Assembly: GCA_018604165.1 (NCBI GenBank) | Contig: CP075895.1 | Location: 2,351,001-2,415,000 of the forward strand | Length of the DNA: 64,000 nt | Direction of reading: 5' to 3' | Source: Chitinophagaceae bacterium LGM1 | GTDB lineage: Bacteria; Bacteroidota; Bacteroidia; Chitinophagales; Chitinophagaceae | Shown here: piece by piece, positions 7,281 to 15,811 of the stretch | Position numbering within the stretch: position 1 is the stretch's first letter | Layout of the letters: every line of letters starts with the position of its first letter | Program-made: the position numbers and the translations under genes | The notes under the pieces: model-generated | Databases searched by the model: none | Told to the model about the DNA's origin: nothing | The model's input: the letters and a program-made list of their open reading frames with translations, nothing else

Positions 7281-7574
7281 ATGGTGATTATTAAGACGGG
7301 TACCCTTAAAGCATATGCTGAAAAATACCCTGATGCAAAAGAAGCTCTTAAAAAATTAGAATTAGTAGTTCGTACAAGTGATTGGGCAAACTTCAACCAA
7401 CTAAAAGAAACCTTTAATTCGGTTGACTATTATGGAAATGGGCTCTACATTTTCAATATTATGGGCAACCGTTACAGGTTGATTGTCCGAATCATCTTTA
7501 AGACAAGAACAGTATTTATAAGATTTTTCGGTACACATACGGAATATGACAAAGTGGATATAAGCACACTGTAA
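7281..7574 (+). CDS. higB: HigB-family mRNA interferase toxin
   Basis: A 97-residue basic protein matching the HigB type II toxin family. It has an AEKYPDAKEAL helix, the WANFNQLKETF segment and the diagnostic core NGLYIFNIMGNRYRLIVRI followed by a FIRFFGTHTEYDKVD C-terminus. HigB toxins have a RelE-like fold and cleave ribosome-bound mRNA. As usual for higBA loci, the toxin gene comes first and the antitoxin follows (57 bp gap). An inverted repeat overlaps the predicted promoter. Confidence is high from motif and neighbour. Confidence 0.88.
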   Translation: MVIIKTGTLKAYAEKYPDAKEALKKLELVVRTSDWANFNQLKETFNSVDYYGNGLYIFNIMGNRYRLIVRIIFKTRTVFIRFFGTHTEYDKVDISTL

Positions 7575-7631
7575 CTGCTATCCCAATGGTGTCAATGGGT
7601 AATATGACATTTATTTATTTGAAAACTGATT

Positions 7632-8069
7632 ATGGAAAAAATCGTACAAATCGTAAGCCGCGAGGATTATGATAATGCAGTAACCCTGCTTGAACGAATG
7701 GCAGAGAAAAGTGAAGAGAACCTCACAAATAAAGAACTGAAATGGATTGAACATACTGCACAACTCATTGACGAGTATGAGGATAAAAATGGCATGTCCC
7801 TTATTAATGTACAATCAGTACACCATGGCGAAACGGATATACAAAAAATTAGTGCCGCATTGGGTTATGAACCCGACCTTACCGATATCATCCGCTTCAA
7901 AATGCTGCAAAAGAAGTTAAATCAAAAAAGCCTTGCATTATTACTCAATATGGCAGAAGCCAAAGTATCACAAATCCTAAATGGTAAACGCGAGCCAGAT
8001 GTAGACTTTTTGCGAGGCATCCACACAAAGCTGGGCATTGATGGCAATATATTACTAGAAATTGTTTAG
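7632..8069 (+). CDS. higA: HigA-family antitoxin (XRE HTH)
   Basis: A 145-residue protein with a helical N-terminal half that would wrap the toxin (EDYDNAVTLLERMAEKS...) and a C-terminal XRE-type HTH, QKSLALLLNMAEAKVSQIL, followed by NGKREPDVDFLRGIHTKLG. This is the standard organisation of Bacteroidota HigA antitoxins, which neutralise HigB and repress the operon. It lies directly downstream of higB and ends at a hairpin terminator (8078-8105). Confidence 0.87.
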   Translation: MEKIVQIVSREDYDNAVTLLERMAEKSEENLTNKELKWIEHTAQLIDEYEDKNGMSLINVQSVHHGETDIQKISAALGYEPDLTDIIRFKMLQKKLNQKSLALLLNMAEAKVSQILNGKREPDVDFLRGIHTKLGIDGNILLEIV

Positions 8070-8077
8070 AGGATATA

Positions 8078-8105
8078 CCCCACTACCTGTATGGTGGGGA
8101 TTTTT
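8078..8105 (+). terminator. Terminator of the higBA operon
   Basis: CCCCAC (8078-8083) pairs with GTGGGG (8094-8099), followed by ATTTTT. The TGTATGGTGGGGATTTTT portion closely resembles the terminators at the ends of the two neighbouring modules. Confidence 0.75.
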
Positions 8106-8146
8106 ATTGATTATCAACACATTACATTACTTAATACATATTTATT

Positions 8147-8226
8147 AAGGCAATAACCTTAATTATTATTTTATATTTTCAGGTTATTACCTTATTTTTG
8201 ATATTAAAATTTAAGGTTAAAACCTT
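8147..8226 (+). promoter_or_regulatory. Three palindromic operators with exact 33-bp spacing upstream of mobile mystery protein A
   Basis: AAGGCAATAACCTT (8147-8160), AGGTTATTACCT (8181-8192) and AAGGTTAAAACCTT (8213-8226) share the dyad AGGTTA-ACCT. Their centres (8153.5, 8186.5, 8219.5) are exactly 33 bp apart, about three DNA turns, so all face the same side of the helix. The third ends six bases before the ATG. The HTH protein encoded next is the likely ligand (inference). Confidence 0.72.
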
Positions 8227-8231
8227 ATTTT

Positions 8232-8687
8232 ATGAAAAATAAACAACTACTCATCAAGCAATTGGATGATAAAATACAGCAAACACCAATGGCTCTGCTC
8301 AATATACCTATTGGTGGATGGGTTACTACTATAAGGAAAGCCTTAGGCATATCTCTGCAACAAATAGCAGGAAAAATGGCTATAACACCACAGAGTGTAA
8401 AAGAGATAGAACAACGCGAGGTAACAGGCAGCATTACGTTAAAATCGCTGGGCGAAGCAGCCGATGCTATGGATATGAAACTGGTATATGGTTTTGTACC
8501 TAAAGACGGCAGTATAGATAAAATGATAGAGCGAAAAGCAAGACAAGTTGCCGAAAGCATCGTCATGTCAACATCTCACAACATGAAGCTGGAAGGGCAG
8601 GAAAACACACCGGAACGCATTGCCAAAGCCATAGAAGAAATGACCGCAACGCTGAAACAAGAAATGCCAAAGTATCTATGGGATTAG
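8232..8687 (+). CDS. Mobile mystery protein A (XRE-type HTH)
   Basis: A 151-residue protein of the mobile mystery protein A family (TIGR02612 type). Residues about 25-80 form an XRE HTH (WVTTIRKALGISLQQIAGKM, then ITPQSVKEIEQREVTGSITL). The C-terminal part is a helical extension with ARQVAESIVM. The family is nearly always found beside mobile mystery protein B, a Fic protein, on mobile elements. The pairing suggests an antitoxin-like or regulatory role, which remains unproven. Its coding region overlaps the Fic gene by 10 bp, so translation is probably coupled. Three evenly spaced palindromes immediately upstream suggest tight autoregulation. Confidence 0.85.
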   Translation: MKNKQLLIKQLDDKIQQTPMALLNIPIGGWVTTIRKALGISLQQIAGKMAITPQSVKEIEQREVTGSITLKSLGEAADAMDMKLVYGFVPKDGSIDKMIERKARQVAESIVMSTSHNMKLEGQENTPERIAKAIEEMTATLKQEMPKYLWD

Positions 8688-9268
8688 AAATGGACTACCG
8701 CGATGGCGACACGCTGATAGATGAAGAAGAAAAAGAAGCACTGAAAATACTGAGCATTGCCACTAAAAAAGAACTGGACGAATGGGAACAAAAAAACATA
8801 GAATATGCAAAATTGTGGTTGCGCGCACGTAGAAGAAAATGGAATACGGAAGACGTACTTACTGAAAAATTTGTTTGCCAACTGCACAAACGAATGTTTG
8901 CAGACGTATGGAAATGGGCAGGCAGATACAGAACAAAAGAAACCAACATAGGCACAGCACCCTACCATATACCTGCACAACTAAAGGTACTGCTGGATGA
9001 TTGTAAATACTGGGTGGCAAACAATACCTACCCGGCAGACGAGATAGCCCTGCGCTTTAAACACCGATTGGTGAGCATACACTGCTTTGCCAACGGCAAC
9101 GGCAGGCACTCTCGCATGATGGCAGATATTGTTGCAGAAAAGCTATTGCAGCAGCAACCATTTACATGGGGTACAACACTGCCAGATGCCCGCACAACCT
9201 ATTTATCTGCTGTAAGGCTTGCGGATGCCGGAGAATATGAAAGCCTATTGAAGTTTGCTAGAAAATGA
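8678..9268 (+). CDS. Mobile mystery protein B (Fic-domain protein)
   Basis: A 196-residue Fic-fold protein. The active-site motif HCFANGNGRHSR spans residues 135-146. His135 (catalytic base) and the GNGR anion hole are intact, but the usual Asp/Glu before GNGR is Asn139, as is common in this subfamily. The upstream TAPYHIPAQLKVLL segment is the Fic beta-hairpin target-docking region. Classic Fic enzymes transfer AMP to Ser/Thr/Tyr of targets; substrate and reaction are unknown for mobile mystery B. The start at 8678 overlaps the A gene; an alternative ATG at 8690 gives MDYRDGDTL. It ends just before a terminator at 9274-9299. Confidence 0.85.
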   Translation: MGLEMDYRDGDTLIDEEEKEALKILSIATKKELDEWEQKNIEYAKLWLRARRRKWNTEDVLTEKFVCQLHKRMFADVWKWAGRYRTKETNIGTAPYHIPAQLKVLLDDCKYWVANNTYPADEIALRFKHRLVSIHCFANGNGRHSRMMADIVAEKLLQQQPFTWGTTLPDARTTYLSAVRLADAGEYESLLKFARK

Positions 9269-9273
9269 GCTAC

Positions 9274-9299
9274 ATCCCTGCCTGATGGTGGGGATTTTT
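9274..9299 (+). terminator. Terminator after the mobile mystery A/B operon
   Basis: ATCCCTGCC (9274-9282) pairs with GGTGGGGAT (9287-9295) and is followed by TTTT. It is a near copy of the hairpins closing the S24 and higBA modules. Confidence 0.78.
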
Positions 9300-9458
9300 G
9301 TTTATCATGCCCATACACTTTATATAATTTCTGATTTCCGATTTGGAAATTGGAAATTTAATTGTTGCAGTATTCTTTACCAACAACAATAGTACGCAGC
9401 ACAATACCTTCCTTCTATCATCATGATGCCTTATTTTTATCGGCAAATTCTATTCAGT

Positions 9459-10142
9459 ATGAAATACCTATTGACACTTTTTTCTTGCTTATTTTTTACA
9501 AACACGTTTTCTCAAACTAAAGCCAGCGATGTTGTGGTGTATGATGAGCATACGTCTGTACCATCACATTGCAAGCTGATAGGTAAAGTAAAAATTCTGA
9601 ATGATGGCTACAGGGCCGACTGCGGATACAGACAGATAATGCGTGAGGCTCGCGAAAGAGTTGCTAAACAAGGTGGCAATGTGTACAAAATAACAAAACT
9701 TGGCAAGCCTTCTGCGTTGTACCCCTGTTACGAGGTGTGGGGACAGGCATACTTTACAGATAGCCTGAAGGCTATAAAAGAAAAAGCTACTGCTAAAAAT
9801 GATTCCATTATTAAAAAATTGATAAGTGATACCGCAAAATATGCATTGCTGTATATCTACAGGCCAAGAGTGTTTGAAGCGTCTGTATGGAACTCCCGGA
9901 TACATGCTGATGATATTGAGCTATGCCGTATGAAAAACGGAAGCACGTGTATTGTGAAAATTGAAAAAGAGGGTGTTACTGAAATATCGAGCTCTTTAAA
10001 GGGGCTTAATAAACTAAAGCTTGATATAAAATTCGGAATGGCATATTTTATAAAAATCGAACTAGGCAACTGGCCTCTGATAAGTGCACCGCCAGCCCTA
10101 CAGGGATACAATGAATTTATGAAAGTAAAAGCTGAAGAATAG
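9459..10142 (+). CDS. Secreted hypothetical protein with DUF2846-like C-terminal domain
   Basis: The start at 9459 gives a clean signal peptide (MKYLLTLFSCLFFTNTFSQ); the upstream ATG at 9423 would add a poor extension. Residues about 30-100 (CKLIGKVKILNDG, CGYRQIMREARERVAKQGGN) resemble small envelope domains of the RcsF/DUF4156 style. The C-terminal half (ALLYIYRPRVFEASVW, DIELCRMKNGSTCIVKI, KFGMAYFIKIEL) fits DUF2846, a beta-sandwich domain of periplasmic or lipid-anchored proteins. Function unknown. It stands alone between the mobile mystery module and a convergent M28 peptidase gene. Confidence 0.65.
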   Translation: MKYLLTLFSCLFFTNTFSQTKASDVVVYDEHTSVPSHCKLIGKVKILNDGYRADCGYRQIMREARERVAKQGGNVYKITKLGKPSALYPCYEVWGQAYFTDSLKAIKEKATAKNDSIIKKLISDTAKYALLYIYRPRVFEASVWNSRIHADDIELCRMKNGSTCIVKIEKEGVTEISSSLKGLNKLKLDIKFGMAYFIKIELGNWPLISAPPALQGYNEFMKVKAEE

Positions 10143-10172
10143 TATCCCGACCCTACAGTCTCCTGCAATATT

Positions 10173-11096
10173 TTATGAAGTCAAGGTTTTAAAAACACCG
10201 TTAATTACTTTGGACAATCTGTAAATATCCAGCGTTTCCAGTATGTCGGAAGATTGATGATAATTTGGGTTACGATAAAATGCTGTATCTGTAATCATCA
10301 ATGCACTAAAGCCAAAACCCCAATAATTGAGATGGTCGGAAAAATCAACACCTTGTAAGGAAGCTGGCCCCTTAAACCGCTTCGTTCTCACGGCTTTTGT
10401 TGATTTATATTTTCTGCTGAATTTTCTCGCAAATTGCCCTGCGCCAAATTTTCTTACAAGCGTTATGTAATTGCCTTTATTGCCATAAAACAGAGATAGG
10501 ACTCCTATCGGGTATGCTTGTGATTTTTTATGGTCTTTAAAATAACCTATCATTTCAAGACATACCATGCCAACTACATCTACTTTATTGTCTGATAAAG
10601 ATTTGGCATGAATATAACTGCCCATGTTTTCAGTTTGGAAATACGGTGGCTCTTCCAATGTATATGCAACAAGGTCTATTCTATAACTTAATTTTTGCCC
10701 CTTTAAAAGCCGCGAAAGCTCTAGAAGTCCTGCTATTCCGCTTGCATTATCATCTGCTCCTTCCTGGTTGCCGCAAACATCGTAATGAGCACCGACAATT
10801 ATTCTTTTGCTGTTTTCTATACCGTAAGAACAAATTACGTTTTTGTACACTTGTCCCTCAACCATATACTCTTGAAAGTAAACACTATCGGCATACTGGC
10901 TAAACACCGACTTTATATAGTCGGCTGTTATACTGAGTTGGTCAATATTTTTAAAATTCCTGAATGCTTGTGTTTTGGTCAGAGTCACTAAGTGAGCCTT
11001 TATTCTTGTAGTATCAGCTATTGTAGTAGCGATACAAGTGTTTACAAGGAGTAAAAATATAACTGCAAGTATTTGTCTTTGGATAATCATCAGCAT
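10173..11096 (-). CDS. Secreted M28-family zinc aminopeptidase
   Basis: A 307-residue exported metallopeptidase with an N-terminal hydrophobic signal (ILAVIFLLLVNTCIA). M28 metal-site motifs are in order: GAHYDV (His104), GADDNASG (Asp115/116), TLEEPPYF (catalytic Glu148 and metal Glu149), EMIGY, and a late YHQSSD histidine. M28 enzymes use two zinc ions to release N-terminal amino acids from peptides. The family's bridging aspartate and HxD features are intact, so it is probably active, in the periplasm or outside the cell. It is convergent with the upstream DUF2846-like gene; nothing is obviously co-transcribed. Confidence 0.85.
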   Translation of the reverse strand: MLMIIQRQILAVIFLLLVNTCIATTIADTTRIKAHLVTLTKTQAFRNFKNIDQLSITADYIKSVFSQYADSVYFQEYMVEGQVYKNVICSYGIENSKRIIVGAHYDVCGNQEGADDNASGIAGLLELSRLLKGQKLSYRIDLVAYTLEEPPYFQTENMGSYIHAKSLSDNKVDVVGMVCLEMIGYFKDHKKSQAYPIGVLSLFYGNKGNYITLVRKFGAGQFARKFSRKYKSTKAVRTKRFKGPASLQGVDFSDHLNYWGFGFSALMITDTAFYRNPNYHQSSDILETLDIYRLSKVINGVFKTLTS

Positions 11097-11477
11097 GGAT
11101 TATGATGTTTGGTTTTGCATGCAAGGTTAGTATGCTTTACGAATGTATATATTTTTCAATTCCTCACCACAATACCCCCTGCTCCACTTTCTTGGGTGCA
11201 GTAGCTTTTTGATAGATAATATATTAGTTACAAAACTAAGCAAGTACAAAATATACACATTAAGATGTCTGTACAGATTTATACACCATACCTGCTTACA
11301 AGGACTATTGCCAAAGGATGATGTTGTTCACCTCATCGTCAGTAGGCATTATGCTGTTGCAGAGAATACCGTAACAACAAAAAAAGTGTTTTATAGAATT
11401 ATTAACACCTTGCACAATACGCTCACCTGCTACCATACGTTATCTTCGGTATATATTACAAACCATAACTTACCTGT
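11097..11477. other. Intergenic region without a supported gene
   Basis: These 381 bases separate divergent genes. A 112-codon rightward ORF covers most of it but has skewed composition (many C, H, Y, L), no recognisable domain and overlaps the next start. I see no RNA gene or repeat. It presumably holds the promoters of both flanking genes. Confidence 0.5.
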
Positions 11478-12032
11478 ATGAGAAATATATGGCTACTCGC
11501 ATCTCTTATGCTACCCTTTTCTGTATTTGCCCAAAGCAAATTTGACCATGAGCATTACAACAACACAACACCAATAGAGGGTACAGAATACGTATACGCT
11601 ACAGCAGAACACGAGGGCAAGAAAAGTACAGACAATCAATTTCTGCTGTTTATCAATGCCAAAACAGGCGAAACACGCAAGGTGGAGTTTCCTGCAAAGT
11701 CTATGATATTATCCATCAACCGTTTGAAATATGACAGTCTGGATATTGACAAATTTCTGCTGACAGCCAAAACGGTTGACCTGAATGACAGGGCAGGCAT
11801 CAATTACAACGACCCTACACAAATCATATTACTATCTATAGATGGGAAAGATAAACAAGTGATAACAGAAGATGGCTACTTTGTAACCAAGTGGTACGTA
11901 AGCCCTGTATATGGTACACTCATCGTACTAGGCTACTACGATAGTAATAATAACGGGCGCAGAGACTATAGCGACAAAGCCGAAACCCTTGTGTACGACA
12001 TCAAGAAAATGAAAGTATTATCGAAAGGGTGA
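11478..12032 (+). CDS. Secreted hypothetical protein
   Basis: A 184-residue protein with a signal peptide (MRNIWLLASLMLPFSVFAQ) and a mature part rich in beta strands and aspartate turns, including DSNNNGRRDYSDKAE, an EF-hand-like/dockerin-like acidic turn near the C-terminus. The repeated verb-like pattern (FLLFINAKTGETRKVEF, QIILLSIDGKDKQVI) suggests a beta-propeller-like or lipocalin-like fold. No family is recognised. It is convergent with the DUF4249 gene. Confidence 0.6.
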   Translation: MRNIWLLASLMLPFSVFAQSKFDHEHYNNTTPIEGTEYVYATAEHEGKKSTDNQFLLFINAKTGETRKVEFPAKSMILSINRLKYDSLDIDKFLLTAKTVDLNDRAGINYNDPTQIILLSIDGKDKQVITEDGYFVTKWYVSPVYGTLIVLGYYDSNNNGRRDYSDKAETLVYDIKKMKVLSKG

Positions 12033-12125
12033 TGGTGTATATCTAAACAACAAATACATTCAACCAAAAAACACCGCCGGAAGCAGAGCCTCGCGACGGT
12101 TATAACCAAAACACCTATTCTTATT

Positions 12126-13013
12126 TTATTTCACCTTGTGCATATCAAACACATAACGGTACGGCTTGCTGAGTGCAAAGTATCCGTATCCCGTTTGCAC
12201 ATTGGTAGGCAGGTTGATGGGTTCGCCCGTTAGCTGATTGATGAGGTAGCCCGTGCGTTTGTATGCCTGCAGGTATTTGTAGTAACCCTCATCTATACGT
12301 GCTACCTGTACTATCAGCGTATCGGTTGTGGCTACACGCAGTGAAAAGCTATGTTCAAACTGTCCGTCTGTATTGCTTTGCAGCAGCTCTACCTGTTTAG
12401 GTTCAAAATTAGTAAACGCACTCAGGTTTTGTGCAGCAGTTTGAGACAAGAGTTTTATGTTCTGCCTAAGCTGCCTGGCTGTAGTGTACGATGCAAAATA
12501 GTATGCTCCTTTTTGCGCTTCAGGTACACTTATTTGCAGCCTGTACAGTGTATCACCTGCCCTTACACCCTCGTAGCTTGGCGTTACTATACAACGGCCG
12601 GGTTGCGGCATCAGTATGGTTGTAGCGGTTGCCTCTATACCTTTTCGCAGGTCTTTAATACGCAATGTATATTGCTGCCCTTCCCGCAGGTGCATATTGC
12701 GGTTGCCATACAAGCCGGCCGATAATTTGTTGAGTGTAATGGATTCTCCACCCGCAGGTGTCAGTGTTACGATGCCACTGTCTATCAGCATATTTTTAGG
12801 CACGGTACTGTTGGTTGTTTCATCGCTCACGTTGGTTATAGCTTCGATAGAATAACCTGCCGATACCAATAGCGTGTTGCCATCGGTCATGGTGGCAGAC
12901 AATACTATTTCGTCTTTGCGTTGCGGTATGCTTATATCAAGCGGCTTGGGTTTGCGGCAGCTAAACAGCGTGGCCGATGTCAATAACAAGAATATTACTT
13001 TACTGTATTTCAT
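12126..13013 (-). CDS. DUF4249 outer-membrane lipoprotein, partner of a TonB receptor
   Basis: The start at 13013 gives a lipoprotein signal (MKYSKVIFLLLTSATLFSC) with the lipobox cysteine; a longer frame begins upstream but lacks sense. The mature protein (about 275 residues) is beta-rich with DEIVLSATMTDG, a GIVTLTPAGG turn and YTLRIKDL, typical of DUF4249. These lipoproteins are encoded next to TonB-dependent receptors in Bacteroidota and are thought to be surface binding partners. The gap to the receptor stop is only 19 bp, consistent with an operon. Substrate is unknown. Confidence 0.82.
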   Translation of the reverse strand: MKYSKVIFLLLTSATLFSCRKPKPLDISIPQRKDEIVLSATMTDGNTLLVSAGYSIEAITNVSDETTNSTVPKNMLIDSGIVTLTPAGGESITLNKLSAGLYGNRNMHLREGQQYTLRIKDLRKGIEATATTILMPQPGRCIVTPSYEGVRAGDTLYRLQISVPEAQKGAYYFASYTTARQLRQNIKLLSQTAAQNLSAFTNFEPKQVELLQSNTDGQFEHSFSLRVATTDTLIVQVARIDEGYYKYLQAYKRTGYLINQLTGEPINLPTNVQTGYGYFALSKPYRYVFDMHKVK

Positions 13014-13032
13014 AAAAACTATTTTCTCTTTA

Positions 13033-15093
13033 TTATAAATGAACATTTAATGAAAGGGCGGTGATAGTACCGAACAACCCGCGTTGCTGGTATTTGTATG
13101 TTTTCGTTTGCTCATCGTACACGCGCTGTACGCTGTGTGGTTGTGTGCGGTTGAATATGTTGTACACACTCAGGTGCGCATCTGCCTTAATACGCTTACT
13201 GATGTTGAACTTGTATTGCAAATCGGCATCTGTACGAAACTGTGCAGACATGCGCAATTCGTTTCGGCCTGTATAAGCGGGCATAGCCTCAAAGCCTGTA
13301 AAGCCGGGCTTAGGCATCAGGTACTGGCTGGTTTGCCCGGTAAACGGTGCGCCTGTTGCATACACAGTAGTGGCGCTGATGCTCCAGCTCTTTGTTATAT
13401 CGTACATGGCAACTACAGATAGCTGATGCCTGCGGTCGTAGCGTGCATAGTAGTCTTTACCATTGTTCAGCGAATCGAACCTGCGGTGTGCAAATGCCAG
13501 TGTATAACCTGCCCATCCTGAAAACCTGCCCGCTGTTTTGCCTGCAAACAATTCCAATCCGTATGCCTTGCCACTGCCCTGTACCATTTCGTTCTCGTAG
13601 TTTTTGCTTTGTATGACAACTGCTCCTTCTTTATACTCACACAGGTTGTGCATCCATTTGTAATACACCTCTGCGCTTAATGATATACCCGTATTGGCAA
13701 TGTTGTGATAGTAGCCTGCGCTTATCTGGTCGGCATTGGCAGGCTGCAGGTTGGCAGATGCGGGATACCACATATCTGTTGGCAACATCAGCGACGAGCC
13801 CGATACCATATACATGTATTGCACCATACGCGCATACGATAGTTTTACAGAGCTGTTATCATTCAGCGAGTAGCGCATAGCTATCCGTGGTTCGGGGTTG
13901 ATGTATGTTTTACCTGTTGTAAGCATACTGCTGATGCGTATGCCTGCCGCTACTTGTGTTTTTGCACCCAGCGATACTTCATCGTTTACATACACGGCTG
14001 CTTCGTTATTGTGTATGCGCTGCCCTGCGTTATTACCAAAGCGCTCTACCAACGGGCCGCTGCTGCTTATGCGGTTGGGGTGAAAGAAGCGGTTGGAGAA
14101 ACTGGCACCCGCAGTTATTTTATGCCCTTTGATGTAAGACAACCGAACATCTGCACGTACACCCGCGTCTCTGATGGACGACAGCATGGTTATGTCGTTG
14201 CTGTTGAACTTGCCATTGATATCATAACTGAAGCCTGAATAATATGCTGTAACATCGCTAGAAGCTTTGTTGTCTTTACTCATACTGTTCCATCGCAGCG
14301 ACATGGTATTGTTGCCCATCTTCATGCCGCTTTGTATGTTTTGCGTTTCTTCTCCGTCTGTATTGCTTTGTGCACGCAACACATCTCTGCCCGTATAGCT
14401 GCTGATGTAAAAACGATTGCGGGTGTTGGCCATGTAGTAGAGTTTCACATTCACATCATGAAAGTGATACGGAATATTCTTCATCACTTTATCAATATAG
14501 GTGCGTCTGCCTGCTACCATTACAGATAGTTTGTCTTTTATGATAGGTGCTTCAATACATGCTGAGGATGATATAGTGCCGATGCCCATTTGTGCCTTTA
14601 CACCACTCAGCGAGGCATCTTTGGTGCGTACGTCCATTACAGACGATAGCCTGCCGCCGTACTGTGCCGCAAAGCCCGATTTGTAGAGCTGTACATCCTT
14701 CAATGCCGTGTTGTTGAATACTGAAAAGAAACCCAGCAGGTGGCCTGCATTGTATAGCGGTGCGCCATCCAGCAGTATCAGGTTTTCGTCGTTAGCACCA
14801 CCACGTACATACATGCCTATGCTGCCTTCCGTGCCACCCTTTACGCCGGGCGTCAGTTGCAGGGCTTTTACCACATCTACCTCTCCGCCAATAGCGGGCG
14901 CTTTCATCAGCATACGCATAGGCACATCTACCTTGCCCATCTGTAGGCTTTGCAGCATTTGTTTGTTGCTGCTCTTTACAGTTACCTCTGCCAGTTGTTT
15001 ATTGGCAGGCGTGGCAACGCTGTCTGTAGTAGCTTTTGCCTGCATGCCGGCAGCCATTATGAACAGAAAAAATATAGTGTGTGTTGGCTTCAT
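13033..15093 (-). CDS. TonB-dependent outer-membrane receptor
   Basis: The start at 15093 (MKPTHTIFFLFIMAAGMQAKA) gives a signal peptide; the frame is open 17 codons further upstream but those residues are not signal-like. The mature part begins with a short TonB-box region (QLAEVTVKSS), then the plug (GEVDVVKALQLTPGVKGG, SIGMYVRGGANDENLILLDG, YNAGHLLGFFSVFN) and a 22-strand-type barrel ending in ALSLNVHL. At about 686 residues it lacks the N-terminal carboxypeptidase-like domain typical of SusC, so it resembles siderophore- or peptide-type receptors paired with DUF4249. It heads a two-gene operon with the lipoprotein. The ligand cannot be told from sequence. Confidence 0.87.
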   Translation of the reverse strand: MKPTHTIFFLFIMAAGMQAKATTDSVATPANKQLAEVTVKSSNKQMLQSLQMGKVDVPMRMLMKAPAIGGEVDVVKALQLTPGVKGGTEGSIGMYVRGGANDENLILLDGAPLYNAGHLLGFFSVFNNTALKDVQLYKSGFAAQYGGRLSSVMDVRTKDASLSGVKAQMGIGTISSSACIEAPIIKDKLSVMVAGRRTYIDKVMKNIPYHFHDVNVKLYYMANTRNRFYISSYTGRDVLRAQSNTDGEETQNIQSGMKMGNNTMSLRWNSMSKDNKASSDVTAYYSGFSYDINGKFNSNDITMLSSIRDAGVRADVRLSYIKGHKITAGASFSNRFFHPNRISSSGPLVERFGNNAGQRIHNNEAAVYVNDEVSLGAKTQVAAGIRISSMLTTGKTYINPEPRIAMRYSLNDNSSVKLSYARMVQYMYMVSGSSLMLPTDMWYPASANLQPANADQISAGYYHNIANTGISLSAEVYYKWMHNLCEYKEGAVVIQSKNYENEMVQGSGKAYGLELFAGKTAGRFSGWAGYTLAFAHRRFDSLNNGKDYYARYDRRHQLSVVAMYDITKSWSISATTVYATGAPFTGQTSQYLMPKPGFTGFEAMPAYTGRNELRMSAQFRTDADLQYKFNISKRIKADAHLSVYNIFNRTQPHSVQRVYDEQTKTYKYQQRGLFGTITALSLNVHL

Positions 15094-15305
15094 ATCTTGT
15101 TGGTGTACGGTGATAAAACAAGCCAACACGGGGCTTACCCCCACAGAAAAAAATGTTTTTTTTGGCGTAGGGGTAATGACGAAAAGCAGCGTTATATAAG
15201 GTCTGGAGAGGGGAAAGCGGCATTAAAATGTTAAAATATACAGAGCCTTGTGTGAAATAATTTGGTTTTAAAATCTCCCCGTATCTTTACACCAAAGCCA
15301 ATACG

Positions 15306-15779
15306 ATGCATACAGCAGCGCAAATAGCCAAACACCTGAAAGAGGTACACAGTGGTGGTAACTGGACGTGGGTGAACCTGCAAGACACGCTGAAAGACAT
15401 AACATGGCAGCAGGCCATTACCAAAGTGCACAGCTTCAACACCATTGCCGTGCTCACCAACCATATAGGCTACTATGCTACCGCTATACTGAATGTGCTG
15501 CGTGGCAACCCGCTGGAAGCCAAAGACGAACTGAGCTTTACCCACCCGCCCATCAACAACGAGGGCGACTGGCAGGCTATGATAACCAAACTGAACGATG
15601 ACTGGCTGGCATTGGTAACTGCCGTAGCAGCAATACCAGACGAGCGGCTGGGCGAAATATTTGTACAGGAAAAATACGGCATCTACTACCGCAACCTGCA
15701 CGGGCTGATAGAGCATACCCACTACCACCTAGGGCAAATAACCCTACTGAAAAAAATTGTACAGGCACAGGGGAAGTAG
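15306..15779 (+). CDS. DinB-like four-helix-bundle protein
   Basis: A 157-residue protein of the DinB/YfiT-like superfamily. The family's metal-binding histidines appear as HSFNTIAVLTNHIGYY near residue 50 and EHTHYHLGQI near residue 145. The opening QIAKHLKEVHSGGNWTWVNL is the usual first helix with a substrate-pocket HxGGNW. Such proteins include bacillithiol/mycothiol-dependent transferases, but this one's substrate is unknown. It stands alone between the divergent TonB receptor operon and a downstream repeat. Confidence 0.75.
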   Translation: MHTAAQIAKHLKEVHSGGNWTWVNLQDTLKDITWQQAITKVHSFNTIAVLTNHIGYYATAILNVLRGNPLEAKDELSFTHPPINNEGDWQAMITKLNDDWLALVTAVAAIPDERLGEIFVQEKYGIYYRNLHGLIEHTHYHLGQITLLKKIVQAQGK

Positions 15780-15811
15780 GGACTGGATGTTGCACCCAAT
15801 AATCAACGCAC

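Noticed and set aside
7632-8069. Separate XRE regulator unrelated to the HigB gene
   Set aside because: The N-terminal helical toxin-binding half, position and terminator fit a HigA antitoxin.
11143-11481. Rightward 112-codon frame
   Set aside because: Skewed composition, no domain, and it overlaps the start of a clear secreted-protein gene.
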